Shown: piece after piece, positions 53,706-63,277 of the stretch
How positions within the stretch are numbered: the stretch's first letter is position 1
Layout of the letters: the number at the start of each line of letters is the position of its first letter
The notes under the pieces: generated by a model
What the model saw: the letters and a program-made list of their open reading frames with translations, nothing else
Told to the model about the DNA's origin: nothing
Databases searched by the model: none
Made by a program: the position numbers and the translations under genes
NCBI GenBank assembly: GCA_903880855.1
Contig: CAIRQX010000039.1
Location: 33,101 to 97,100 of the forward strand
Reading direction: 5' to 3'
Source: an uncultured Burkholderiales bacterium
Lineage (GTDB): Bacteria; Pseudomonadota; Gammaproteobacteria; Burkholderiales; Burkholderiaceae_C
DNA: 64,000 nt

Positions 53706-53780
53706 CACTTTTAAATGCCTTAATTGATTAGCCTGCAGGAGAGCAACCCTAGGGTTCGCCCTAATTAAACTCACAGTCCG

Positions 53781-54710
53781 TCATTCTAGCCTCGTATTCC
53801 CGCTAGATTTGCTCAGCAAGGTCTTCATCTGCGCCAAGGTGACTGAGGATTGGTCAGCCAACCGCACCCTTGGCAGAGGCTTGAGGGCGTGTCCGTAGAT
53901 AACTTCAACCGTGAGCACCAATCTTCCTTGGTGGTCAGGCTTGGCCAAAGCCAATAAAGCATTCTCTAAGTTTTGCCGCCAACCCCGACCGCGTAAATTT
54001 TGATGGCGCTGGTGGTGCAAGTTACGCCCCAGAAGGCGTAAGTCTTTCAGTAAATCTGAGGGCGTTACGTAAGTGAGCGTGATGCGCTCCATATCCATCA
54101 CGGGCTCTGCAAAGCCGGCTTGCACCAACATATCGCCCCAATCGTGCATGTCTGTAAAGGCATGTGAGGGGTCGCCCCACCCCATCTCTTGGTAAATCGG
54201 TTGGAGTTCTCGCAGGGTATCTGGCCCTAGGCTCGAGAACATCAAAAACCCATCGGTAGACAGCAAACTATGCCAAGCACGCAACAAAGACTGTGGCGCC
54301 ACCGCCGTGTGCAAAGCCATATTGGCCCAGACCATATCGGCAACTTCTTGTTGAGGCAAGCCCTTTGCGAGGCTTGCGATAGAAACCGCCCTGCGTTGCC
54401 ACAGTTTCCACCAAGGATTTGTAAGTACAACTTTCGCTTTTTGTAAGCGCAACTCGGAAGTCTCTAGCACCAAACAGTTAGCCTTGGGATATCGCGCTCG
54501 CACTGCCACATGGGTTCGTAACCCGCCATTCACTGGCGCCCAATCGACCCATTGTTTGGGCTGCAAGCGAATCCACTGCAACCGCTCTTCCATGCGCCTT
54601 CCAATTTCTTCATGCAACCACGGTGTTTCCGGGTGGTTTAACTGTGACCAACGCTCGCTGGCGATAGGGTCTATGGTGGGAACAAGGTCTACAGAGGTGG
54701 CTTCTGACAT
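53781..54710 (-). CDS. Methyltransferase domain protein (BioC-like)
   Basis: DMVWANMALHTAVAPQSLLRAWHSLLSTDGFLMFSSLGPDTLRELQPIY. Confidence 0.75.
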   Translation of the reverse strand: MSEATSVDLVPTIDPIASERWSQLNHPETPWLHEEIGRRMEERLQWIRLQPKQWVDWAPVNGGLRTHVAVRARYPKANCLVLETSELRLQKAKVVLTNPWWKLWQRRAVSIASLAKGLPQQEVADMVWANMALHTAVAPQSLLRAWHSLLSTDGFLMFSSLGPDTLRELQPIYQEMGWGDPSHAFTDMHDWGDMLVQAGFAEPVMDMERITLTYVTPSDLLKDLRLLGRNLHHQRHQNLRGRGWRQNLENALLALAKPDHQGRLVLTVEVIYGHALKPLPRVRLADQSSVTLAQMKTLLSKSSGNTRLE

Positions 54711-54730
54711 GGCAAGTCAGTATAGATTCC

Positions 54731-55478
54731 ATGTTTGACAGTCGGTTTGAATGGCCTGCTTGGATGCAGCGCTTACGCTTGCCCAGCATTTGCCATATTT
54801 GCGAGGCTTGGCCCAGTTCTGCTTTGTGCGATGCGTGCGTGCATCAATTTGGCCAACCTATTTCGCGTTGCCCTACCTGTGCCTTGCCTGCGTTTGGAAG
54901 CAGGTGTTTTCCTTGCCATTACGAACCCCCGCCGCTGGACAAATGCTTGACAGCGGTGACCTACGGTCACCCGTGGTCAGACTGCATCGCCAAATTCAAA
55001 TTCCATGGCGATGTGGGTCTAGCCCGCCAGCTTGCGCAGTTGATGCGCAACGCGCCTTGGGTAGAACCTGCTTTAGAAATGGCCGACAGCGTGATCGCCG
55101 TGCCCTTGTCTGCATCACGTCTGCGTGAGCGGGGTTTCAACCAAACTTATGAATTAGCCAAACACTTGGAACCACAAAAAGCAGATGGTAGCCAAACACT
55201 TGGAACCACAAAAAGCAGATGGCAGGTCTCTTTTGCGCTTAGAGCATTCCGTCCACCAAGTAGGGGCAAGCCGCGCAGAGCGTTTGGCGCAAGCAAGTAA
55301 CACCTTCTGGGTCGACCCGATGCGCTTACCAAGTCTCAAAGGAAAACGCGTGGTGTTACTCGACGATGTCATGACTACAGGCGCCACCTTATTTGAAGCC
55401 GCCCGCACCTTGCGCAAAGCAGGAGTTACGCATATCTCAGGCTTGGTGTTTGCGCGGGCTCAACTAACGGAAACGTGA
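54731..55478 (+). pseudogene. comF: ComF-family protein disrupted by a 34-bp tandem duplication frameshift
   Basis: N-terminal half (CHICEAWPSSALCDACVHQF; PLSASRLRERGFNQTYELAKHL) in one frame, PRTase motif KGKRVVLLDDVMTTGATLFEAARTLRKAG in another; 748 bp minus 34 = 714 bp = 238 codons. Confidence 0.9.
55155..55222. repeat. Perfect 34-bp tandem direct duplication
   Basis: (TAGCCAAACACTTGGAACCACAAAAAGCAGATGG) x2, copies 55155-55188 and 55189-55222. Confidence 0.98.
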
Positions 55479-55497
55479 GTCGCGCGAGAATGCGTCT

Positions 55498-55971
55498 ATG
55501 TTTCATATCGTGCTGGTGCATCCAGAAATTCCACCCAACACTGGCAACGTTATCCGCCTAGCGGCCAACACCGGTTGCAGTTTGCATTTGATCGAGCCAC
55601 TGGGTTTTTCGATGGAAGACAAGCACATGCGCCGTGCTGGGCTTGACTACCACGAGTATGCGCATGTGGCGCGTTATCCAAGTTGGCAAGATTTCTTGGC
55701 TACCGCAAAACCAACGGCTGAGCGCATGTTTGCCCTAACGACCAAAGGCTCGCATACCGCACACGACGCGCAATTTCAAGAAGGGGACTGGTTGGTATTT
55801 GGTTCTGAAACCGCTGGCTTACCTCCAGCGATTCGCGAAAGTTTTCCAGCAGAACAACGCCTACGTTTGCCCATGCTCGAGGGGCAACGCAGTTTGAATT
55901 TATCGAATTCGGTCGCGGTAATTGTTTACGAAGCTTGGCGCCAAAACGGCTTTAGGCATAAAGCCTGGTAA
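55498..55971 (+). CDS. trmL: tRNA (cytidine(34)-2'-O)-methyltransferase
   Basis: MFHIVLVHPEIPPNTGNVIRLAANTGCSLHLIEPLGF; GSETAGLPP; SLNLSNSVAVIVYEAWRQ. Confidence 0.95.
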   Translation: MFHIVLVHPEIPPNTGNVIRLAANTGCSLHLIEPLGFSMEDKHMRRAGLDYHEYAHVARYPSWQDFLATAKPTAERMFALTTKGSHTAHDAQFQEGDWLVFGSETAGLPPAIRESFPAEQRLRLPMLEGQRSLNLSNSVAVIVYEAWRQNGFRHKAW

Positions 55972-56407
55972 CAGTTTCGGCCACGCACACGGGCTTGTCG
56001 CTGCCCTCGCGTTCGACGGTGACGCTCCACACCAACTGCATGCCGTTGTTGTCGACGGGATCACAAGATTTCAAAGACATCTTGGCCCGCAAGCGCGAAC
56101 CCACCAGTACGGGGGCGGTAAAGCGCACTTTATTCACACCATAGTTAATTCCCATTTTTTGGTCTTGCACTTTGAAAGCTTTGGCAAAAAACTGCGGCAT
56201 CAAAGACAGCGTCAAAAACCCATGGGCGATCGTCGTTCCAAACGGACCTGCTTTGGCGCGCTCGGGGTCAATATGGATCCACTGGTGGTCACCGGTGGCA
56301 TCGGCAAACTGGCTCACATGTTCTTGGGTGACGGTGATCCATTCACTGGCAACTTCGCCTTGGCCTACGAACTGGGGAACGCTTTGGAGTGTTTCAAAAA
56401 TTTTCAT
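55952..56407 (-). CDS. MaoC-family dehydratase
   Basis: ITVTQEHVSQFADATGDHQWIHIDPERAKAGPFGTTIAHGFLTLSL. Confidence 0.93.
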   Translation of the reverse strand: MKIFETLQSVPQFVGQGEVASEWITVTQEHVSQFADATGDHQWIHIDPERAKAGPFGTTIAHGFLTLSLMPQFFAKAFKVQDQKMGINYGVNKVRFTAPVLVGSRLRAKMSLKSCDPVDNNGMQLVWSVTVEREGSDKPVCVAETVTRLYA

Positions 56408-56475
56408 AGAGAGACTTTAGCGAATAAACCCTCCTCTACACTTGGGGGTTATCTCTAACCCGTTGACCCTCCCCC

Positions 56476-57249
56476 ATGAGCGCTTTCCAAGAAGAAGAAG
56501 TTTTGTCCGTTCACCATTGGACCGACCGCCTGTTTAGTTTCACTACCACCCGCGATCAAGCCCTACGGTTCTCCAACGGCCACTTCACCATGATCGGGCT
56601 GCGGGTGAATGAGAAGCCTCTGTTGCGCGCTTACAGCATCGTCAGCGCCAATTACGAAGAACACTTGGAGTTTCTGAGCATCAAGGTGCAAGACGGCCCA
56701 CTGACCTCGCGCCTGCAACATATCAAAGTGGGCGACAAGATCATTGTTGGCCGCAAGCCCACGGGCACTCTGCTGATTGACTATCTCTTGCCTGGCAAAA
56801 ATCTGTATTTGCTTTCCACCGGCACGGGGATGGCGCCTTTTCTGAGCGTGATCCGCGACCCTGAAACCTATGAGCGTTTTGAGAAAGTCATCTTGGTCCA
56901 CGGTGTGCGCGAAGTCAAAGAACTGGCCTACCACGACTACCTCACCCAAGAGTTGCCCAATCACGAGTTTTTGGGCGAGATGGTGCGTGAGCAGTTCTTG
57001 TATTACCCCACCGTGACCCGCGAGCCTTTTAAAAACCAAGGCCGTTTGACCGACGCAATTGAAAGCGGCAAGTTGTTTACCGACTTGGGCCTACCCGCAT
57101 TCGACGCCGGCCGCGACCGCGTGATGATTTGCGGCAGCCCGCAAATGTTGAAAGATCTCAAGCGCATGCTCGAAGCGCGTCATTTCAAAGAGGGCAACAC
57201 CACAACGCCTGGTGATTTTGTGATTGAACGCGCTTTTGCGGAACAGTAA
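56476..57249 (+). CDS. fpr: Ferredoxin--NADP reductase
   Basis: LRAYSIVSANYEEHLEFLSIKVQDGPLTSRLQ; LLSTGTGMAPFLSVIRDP; MICGSPQMLKDL. Confidence 0.93.
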   Translation: MSAFQEEEVLSVHHWTDRLFSFTTTRDQALRFSNGHFTMIGLRVNEKPLLRAYSIVSANYEEHLEFLSIKVQDGPLTSRLQHIKVGDKIIVGRKPTGTLLIDYLLPGKNLYLLSTGTGMAPFLSVIRDPETYERFEKVILVHGVREVKELAYHDYLTQELPNHEFLGEMVREQFLYYPTVTREPFKNQGRLTDAIESGKLFTDLGLPAFDAGRDRVMICGSPQMLKDLKRMLEARHFKEGNTTTPGDFVIERAFAEQ

Positions 57250-57259
57250 TTGCGTTGCG

Positions 57260-57901
57260 CTAAACGGCTATCGGCAATCCAACCAGCTTCTCAAGTTCTT
57301 CGCGCGCCAAGCCCTCCACCGCATCGATCAAACGCAAACCCTGCGCAGTGATTTCTAAAGTGGCCAAGTCGGTATAGATGCGCTTCACGCAAGCCAAGCC
57401 CGTGATCGGATAAGTGCAAGCAGGAACAATCTTGCTCTGGCCTTGTTTGGTAAGCAAATCCATCATCACCCAAGTTTGTTTGGCACCAATCGCCAAATCC
57501 ATCGCGCCGCCTACTGCGGGAATGGCATCTGGCTCACCCGTATGCCAATTGGCCAAATCGCCTTTGACGCTCACCTGAAACGCACCCAACACACAAATGT
57601 CTAAATGCCCGCCACGCATCATGGCGAAGCTGTCGTTGTGGTGCACAAAAGCGCCACCTTGCAACAAAGTGACCGGCTGTTTACCCGCGTTGATCAAATC
57701 GAAATCTTCGTCTTCAGGTGCAGGCGCGGGGCCCATGCCCAAGATGCCGTTTTCGCTGTGCAAGATGATCTCTAAACCCTTTGGCAAATGGTTCGCCACT
57801 TGGGTCGGCATGCCGATGCCTAAATTGACATAAACACCCTCTGGAATGTCTTGCGCCACACGCGCAGCGACTTGGTCTTTGGTTTTACGTTGATAGGCCA
57901 T
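57260..57901 (-). CDS. 3-oxoacid / 3-oxoadipate CoA-transferase subunit B
   Basis: VNLGIGMPTQVANHLP; SENGILGMGPAP; GGAMDLAIGAKQTWV. Confidence 0.92.
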   Translation of the reverse strand: MAYQRKTKDQVAARVAQDIPEGVYVNLGIGMPTQVANHLPKGLEIILHSENGILGMGPAPAPEDEDFDLINAGKQPVTLLQGGAFVHHNDSFAMMRGGHLDICVLGAFQVSVKGDLANWHTGEPDAIPAVGGAMDLAIGAKQTWVMMDLLTKQGQSKIVPACTYPITGLACVKRIYTDLATLEITAQGLRLIDAVEGLAREELEKLVGLPIAV

Positions 57902-57917
57902 AGGGTCGTTCTTTTTC

Positions 57918-58646
57918 TCAGACCTGTTTTTTAAAGCCACCACCTACCGTGGCGGTGCGGGGAATTTGCACAATGCTGTGCACAAAAATGCTGGGCGTCA
58001 CGATAGTCTCTGGGTCTAAGGTACCCAAGGGGACGACTTCATGCACAGACGCCACAGTACGCTTAGCGGCCATGGCCATCACGGGGCCAAAGTTGCGCGC
58101 TGATTTGCGGTATGTCAGATTGCCCCAGCGGTCGCCGCGTTCTGCTTTGATCAGAGCCACATCGCCATAAATCGGGTGTTCGAGCACATACATGCGCCCA
58201 TTGATTTCTCGCGTTTCTTTAAGAGAACCGTCTTTGTTTTTAGCGAGGTCTGTGCCGAAACCAGTCGGCGTGAAGAACGCGCCAATGCCTGCGCCTGCCG
58301 CGCGAATACGTTCAGACAAATTGCCCTGTGGAACGAGTTCCAGTTCGAGCTTGCCAGAGCGGTACAAACCGTCGAACACATAACTATCTGTCTGGCGGGG
58401 AAAGCTGCAAATTAGTTTGTCAACTCGGCCAGTTTTAAGAATGGCTGCTAAACCCGCATCGCCATTGCCCGCGTTGTTATTGACCAGCGTGAGATGGCGC
58501 GTTTGGCTGCCGTCCAATACCTCAAGCAAGCCGTCGATCAACTCGTCCGGAATGCCCGCAGTGCCAAACCCGCCCACCATGATGGTCGCGCCATCGTCGA
58601 TTTTTCCGATGGCCTGCACCACCGTATCAGCTTGCTTGTTGATCAT
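57918..58646 (-). CDS. 3-oxoacid / 3-oxoadipate CoA-transferase subunit A
   Basis: Start MINKQADTVVQ; GATIMVGGFGTAGIPDELIDGLLE; GIGAFFTPTGFGTDLA. Confidence 0.92.
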   Translation of the reverse strand: MINKQADTVVQAIGKIDDGATIMVGGFGTAGIPDELIDGLLEVLDGSQTRHLTLVNNNAGNGDAGLAAILKTGRVDKLICSFPRQTDSYVFDGLYRSGKLELELVPQGNLSERIRAAGAGIGAFFTPTGFGTDLAKNKDGSLKETREINGRMYVLEHPIYGDVALIKAERGDRWGNLTYRKSARNFGPVMAMAAKRTVASVHEVVPLGTLDPETIVTPSIFVHSIVQIPRTATVGGGFKKQV

Positions 58647-58651
58647 GGGTT

Positions 58652-59854
58652 TTAAACGCGCTCGATGATCAAGGCGATGCCCTGGCCCACACCAATACAC
58701 ATGGTGCACAAGGCGTAACGGCCTTGGGTGCGATGCAGTTGGTACATCGCGGTGGTGATCAAACGCGCGCCACTGGCGCCCAAAGGGTGGCCCAAGGCGA
58801 TCGCACCACCGTAGGGATTGACGCGCGGGTCGTCATCTTGAAGCCCAAGTTGGCGCAAGACTGCCAAGCCTTGTGCGGCAAAGGCTTCGTTGAGTTCAAT
58901 CACATCCATTTGCGCCAAGGTCAAACCGGTCAACGCCAACACTTTTTGTGAAGCGGGCGCAGGGCCAATGCCCATGATGCGGGGTGGCACACCAGCGGTG
59001 GCCATGCCCACAATGCGCGCTTTAGGCGTCAAACCTTGTTTGGCAGCGGTTTGTTCATTAGCAAGAATCAAAGCGCATGCGCCGTCGTTCACGCCACTGG
59101 CATTACCCGCAGTGACCGTACCGTCTGGACGCACCACAGGTTTGAGTTTGGCGAGCGACTCCATGCTGGTAGCGCGTGGATGCTCATCGACATTGACCAC
59201 CAGCGCATCGCCTTTTTTCTGGGGGATGGTGACGGGGCAAATTTCGGAATCGAAGTAGCCGGCCTTTTGCGCAGCCACGGCCTTAGTTTGACTGGCCAAT
59301 GCCATACGGTCTTGGTCTTCGCGGTTGATTTTGAAATCGGCTGCAACGTTCTCAGCCGTTTCGGGCATCGAGTCGACGCCGTATTTTTCTTTCATCAATT
59401 TATTGATAAAGCGCCAGCCGATCGTCGTGTCATAGACCGTATTGGTGCGGCTAAATGCGCTCTCAGCCTTGGGCATGACAAACGGTGCGCGGCTCATGCT
59501 CTCGACGCCACCGGCAATCATCATGCTGGCTTCGCCCGCTTTGATCGCACGTGCAGCAGTCCCCACCGCATCCATGCCGGAACCGCACAAACGGTTGATG
59601 GTGGCGCCAGGCAAATCCATGGGCAAACCGGCCAGCAAACTCGCCATATGCGCTACGTTGCGGTTGTCTTCGCCTGCTTGGTTGACGCAACCGTAAATCA
59701 GGTCGGTCACGGCCATCCAATCTACCTTGGGGTTACGGGCCATCAAGGCTTGCAGCGGAACGGCGGCCAAGTCATCGGTACGGACTGAAGACAAAGCGCC
59801 GCCGTAGCGGCCAAAGGGTGTGCGGATAGCGTCGCAAATGAAGGCTTGGGTCAT
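58652..59854 (-). CDS. pcaF: Thiolase, 3-oxoadipyl-CoA thiolase-like
   Basis: IRTPFGRYGGALSSVRTDDLAAVPL; NRLCGSGMDAV; GGAIALGHPLGASGARL; CTMCIGVGQGIA. Confidence 0.9.
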   Translation of the reverse strand: MTQAFICDAIRTPFGRYGGALSSVRTDDLAAVPLQALMARNPKVDWMAVTDLIYGCVNQAGEDNRNVAHMASLLAGLPMDLPGATINRLCGSGMDAVGTAARAIKAGEASMMIAGGVESMSRAPFVMPKAESAFSRTNTVYDTTIGWRFINKLMKEKYGVDSMPETAENVAADFKINREDQDRMALASQTKAVAAQKAGYFDSEICPVTIPQKKGDALVVNVDEHPRATSMESLAKLKPVVRPDGTVTAGNASGVNDGACALILANEQTAAKQGLTPKARIVGMATAGVPPRIMGIGPAPASQKVLALTGLTLAQMDVIELNEAFAAQGLAVLRQLGLQDDDPRVNPYGGAIALGHPLGASGARLITTAMYQLHRTQGRYALCTMCIGVGQGIALIIERV

Positions 59855-59943
59855 GGTTTTCCTGTGGATCTTGTTTCTTCCCTAAATGTATCAATAGTTG
59901 CGGGCGTCCATGCGCAACCTAGAGTGTCACGCGCGACACCTGA

Positions 59944-60393
59944 GTGACAATGCCTCGCATGTTCCAACCCAGCCAAGCCGATGTGCGTAAATTCTTTTGT
60001 GCAGTCTTTGCCAAATGGCAAACCGCACAAACCATGGATGCGCTAGAAACCTTGGCCAGCCAATGGGTCGCCGAGCACCCCGAATACCACGCAGATTTCG
60101 CCAACGAGGCGGCGGCACTTGACAAAATGTACGACGTGGAAGACGGCAAGACCAACCCGTTTTTACATTTGTCCATGCACTTATCCGTCAGCGAGCAGTG
60201 CTCAATTGACCAACCGCGCGGCATTCGGCAAGCGGTGGAGTTGCTCACTGCGAAGCGCGACTCTTTGCACGACGCGCACCACGAAACCATGGAAGCCCTC
60301 GGGCAAATGATTTGGGAAAGCCAACGTAGCGGGAGGCCACCCGATGGTCAGGCGTATATTGATGCGGTGCAGCGGTGTGCCACACGTGATTAA
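59944..60393 (+). CDS. DUF1841-like protein
   Basis: MFQPSQADVRKFFCAVFAKWQ; NPFLHLSMHLSVSEQCSIDQPRGIRQAVELL. Confidence 0.8.
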   Translation: MTMPRMFQPSQADVRKFFCAVFAKWQTAQTMDALETLASQWVAEHPEYHADFANEAAALDKMYDVEDGKTNPFLHLSMHLSVSEQCSIDQPRGIRQAVELLTAKRDSLHDAHHETMEALGQMIWESQRSGRPPDGQAYIDAVQRCATRD

Positions 60394-60414
60394 CTCTAAA
60401 AAAGGAAACGAGAC

Positions 60415-61386
60415 ATGACCTATCCACGTATTGTTCAAAAAGTATTGGCGCTCGGCCTGGTGGCCTTACTCTCTTCGCCTTGGGCGTTGGCGCAAAACTA
60501 CCCCAGTAAATCCATCAAATTTATTGTTCCGTTTCCAGCTGGAAGCGCTACCGATAACGTCGGTCGCATCTTGGCCCAAGCTATGGGCGAGGCCTTAGGC
60601 CAATCGATCACCATCGAGAACAAAGCAGGTGCTAACGGTATCTTGGGAGCAGAGGCCGTCAAAGCGTCGCCTGCAGACGGCTATACGTTTTTGGTGACCA
60701 CCAGCACAACACAAGCTGCCAATGTGCACCTCTACCGCAAACTGTCGTATGACCCCGTCAAAGATTTCACGCCGATTGGCAAAGTTGGTGAGACCGGATT
60801 TATCTTGATGGTGAACTCTGACTTCCCAGCCAAAGACATGAAGGAGTTCATCTCTTATGCCAAAGCCAACCCTGGTAAATTGGCCTACGGGCACGGGTCT
60901 TCTGGGTCCTTGGTTTCTGCAGCCATGTTGTGTGAGTTGGCAGGCCTGCAAACTGTGAGCGTGCCTTACAAAGGCATTCCGCCTGCGATGACAGATTTAT
61001 TAGGCGGTCAATTGCAGTTCGCTTTTGCTGACGTAGGCAATGCAGTTTCGCAAATGAATGGTGGACGTATGCGTGGCCTTGGCGTCACAACCCGCAAACG
61101 CGCTGGCAAAGCCCCCAATGTCCCCTCCATAGGCGACACGGTGAAAGACTACAACGTCAGCGCTTGGTTTGGATTGATGGCACCAGCCGGACTTCCTGCC
61201 GATGTGCACAAAAAGGCCTCTGCCGCCTTTTTGGCCGTGTTGGCCAAACCAGAGGTGCGCGAAAAAATTCAAGGCGTAGGAATTGACTTGGACGTGGAAG
61301 ACTCTGCCACCCTAGCCAAAACCATCGATGCAGAAATCAAAAAATGGGGCGGATGGGTAAAAGCAGCAGGCATTACGCCTGAGTAA
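60415..61386 (+). CDS. Tripartite tricarboxylate transporter substrate-binding protein (Bug family)
   Basis: Signal peptide; YPSKSIKFIVPFPAGSATDNVGRILAQ; TIENKAGANGILGAEAVKASPADGYTFL. Confidence 0.92.
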   Translation: MTYPRIVQKVLALGLVALLSSPWALAQNYPSKSIKFIVPFPAGSATDNVGRILAQAMGEALGQSITIENKAGANGILGAEAVKASPADGYTFLVTTSTTQAANVHLYRKLSYDPVKDFTPIGKVGETGFILMVNSDFPAKDMKEFISYAKANPGKLAYGHGSSGSLVSAAMLCELAGLQTVSVPYKGIPPAMTDLLGGQLQFAFADVGNAVSQMNGGRMRGLGVTTRKRAGKAPNVPSIGDTVKDYNVSAWFGLMAPAGLPADVHKKASAAFLAVLAKPEVREKIQGVGIDLDVEDSATLAKTIDAEIKKWGGWVKAAGITPE

Positions 61387-61388
61387 GC

Positions 61389-62051
61389 TCAGCGGAAACG
61401 CGATTGAGGAACGACCTTTAAATCACCCTGCTGTGATGCCACATAGTTAGCCAATTCTTTGAGTTCGGCTAGGCTGTATTGCTTGGCAATACCGCCCATC
61501 ACTCCGTTGTTACGGCCCCAAGCGCTGTTGCCTTCTACTTTGTAGGACTTCAAAGCAACATACAAATAGTCTGCGTTTTGGCCAGCGATTTTGGGATAGC
61601 TGGGATCGATTGGCTTAGCGAAGTTCTCACCATGGCATGAGGTGCAAGCACCTTTGGCAACCAATGCAGCCACATTGGGTTTGGCTTGTGTTGCTTTGTC
61701 GGGCAAGGCAGCACCTTCAACTTTTCCATGCGCTGCGTAATACGCAGAGATATCTGCGATATCTTGTTCAGACAAGCTGTAAGCAACGCCTTTCATGGTG
61801 GGATGGCGGCGCTCGCCTTTTTTGTATGAGGTCAAAGCGTTGGCGATGTATTTCTCGCCTTGTCCGGAGATTTTGGGGACTTTGTACACTTCAGGAAAGC
61901 TGGCTTGGTAGCCTTGGATGCCGTGGCAGCCAATACACATGGCTATTTTGGTTTCGCCTGCTTTGGCGTCGCCTTTGATGTCTTGGGAAAAACTAACAGT
62001 CGTCGCAGTGGCGACAACAAAAGCAAATGCGAGTGAGAGAGACTTGTTCAT
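61389..62051 (-). CDS. Di-heme cytochrome c (c4-like)
   Basis: Two CxxCH motifs (CIGCHGIQG, CTSCHGENF); signal peptide. Confidence 0.92.
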   Translation of the reverse strand: MNKSLSLAFAFVVATATTVSFSQDIKGDAKAGETKIAMCIGCHGIQGYQASFPEVYKVPKISGQGEKYIANALTSYKKGERRHPTMKGVAYSLSEQDIADISAYYAAHGKVEGAALPDKATQAKPNVAALVAKGACTSCHGENFAKPIDPSYPKIAGQNADYLYVALKSYKVEGNSAWGRNNGVMGGIAKQYSLAELKELANYVASQQGDLKVVPQSRFR

Positions 62052-62111
62052 AAGTTGGTATAGCCAAGACAGAAATAAAAATCAACCTCAAATTATATAG
62101 AGCCCCTTAAG

Positions 62112-62966
62112 ATGAAATTTACCGGTACAGACAACTACGTTGCCACCCAAGACCTGATGCTGGCTGTCAATGCGGCCATCACCCTCAAACGCCCACTGCT
62201 CGTCAAGGGCGAGCCTGGTACAGGCAAAACCATGTTGGCAGAAGAAGTTGCCCAATCTTTAGGCATGCCTTTGCTGCAATGGCATATCAAATCGACCACC
62301 AAAGCCCAACAAGGCCTCTACGAATACGACGCCGTAAGCCGCCTGCGCGACAGCCAAATGGCTGACTTAGACGGTGGCGAGCGCGTCAAAAATATTGAGA
62401 ACTACATCATCAAGGGCGTGCTTTGGCAAGCTTTTACCGCCGAAGAACCTGTTGCATTGCTAATTGACGAAATCGACAAAGCCGACATTGAATTCCCTAA
62501 CGACTTGCTGCGAGAAATCGACCGTATGGAGTTTTATTGCTACGAAACGCGTCAACTCATCAAAGCGAAAAACCGTCCTTTGGTGTTCATCACGTCCAAC
62601 AACGAAAAAGAGTTGCCAGACGCTTTTCTGCGCCGCTGCTTCTTCCACTACATCAAGTTTCCAGAAGCTGAGACCATGCGCAAAATCGTTGCGGTGCATT
62701 ACCCCAATCTGAAAAAAGAATTGCTCAATGTCGCCATGAAGACTTTCTTCGACATCCGTAACCTTTCCGGATTGAAGAAAAAACCTTCTACCAGCGAACT
62801 ACTCGACTGGCTCAAGCTGTTGGTGGCAGAAGACATTCCGCTAGAAGCTTTACAAACACAAAACGACAAAGTAGCGGTTCCACCATTGGTTGGTGCATTG
62901 CTTAAAAACGAACAAGACGTCACTTTGTTTGAAAAGCTAGTCTTTATGCAAAGTCGCAATCGTTAA
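62112..62966 (+). CDS. MoxR-family AAA ATPase
   Basis: VKGEPGTGKTMLAEEVAQSLGMPLLQWHIKSTTKAQQGLYEYDAVSRL; VALLIDEIDKADIEFPNDLL. Confidence 0.93.
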   Translation: MKFTGTDNYVATQDLMLAVNAAITLKRPLLVKGEPGTGKTMLAEEVAQSLGMPLLQWHIKSTTKAQQGLYEYDAVSRLRDSQMADLDGGERVKNIENYIIKGVLWQAFTAEEPVALLIDEIDKADIEFPNDLLREIDRMEFYCYETRQLIKAKNRPLVFITSNNEKELPDAFLRRCFFHYIKFPEAETMRKIVAVHYPNLKKELLNVAMKTFFDIRNLSGLKKKPSTSELLDWLKLLVAEDIPLEALQTQNDKVAVPPLVGALLKNEQDVTLFEKLVFMQSRNR

Positions 62967-63020
62967 GCTGGCTTGAACAGTCCATCTCTAAACATAGAAA
63001 AACAAACTTAAAACAAAAAA

Positions 63021-63242
63021 ATGGGACCTCTACTCGAAGGCTTAACTGACGCTATAGGTTTTATCGTGGGAGCGCTCTTGGGCTATGGACTTGGCGTAGC
63101 ACTTGGTCTCAATTTGTTCGCCGAAGGCTATGGAACGGGCAGTATCGTGGCCATCTTGCTAGTGGGCTTAGGCGGTGGCATGGGCTTGCAAGCTGCACGG
63201 TACATCAGAGACCGCCAGAATCGAACCCCAGACGCAGATTGA
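63021..63242 (+). CDS. Small Gly-rich membrane protein, unknown
   Basis: 73 aa; GFIVGALLGYGLGVALGLN...ILLVGLGGGMGLQAARYIRDR; between moxR and coxE-like gene. Confidence 0.6.
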   Translation: MGPLLEGLTDAIGFIVGALLGYGLGVALGLNLFAEGYGTGSIVAILLVGLGGGMGLQAARYIRDRQNRTPDAD

Positions 63243-63277
63243 TTTAAAGACACGCCGACTTTAAGACACAACGAAAC

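Noticed and set aside
59036-59788. 250-aa plus-strand ORF opposite the pcaF-like thiolase
   Set aside because: Antisense frame of a conserved gene, His/Gly/Arg-rich shadow composition.
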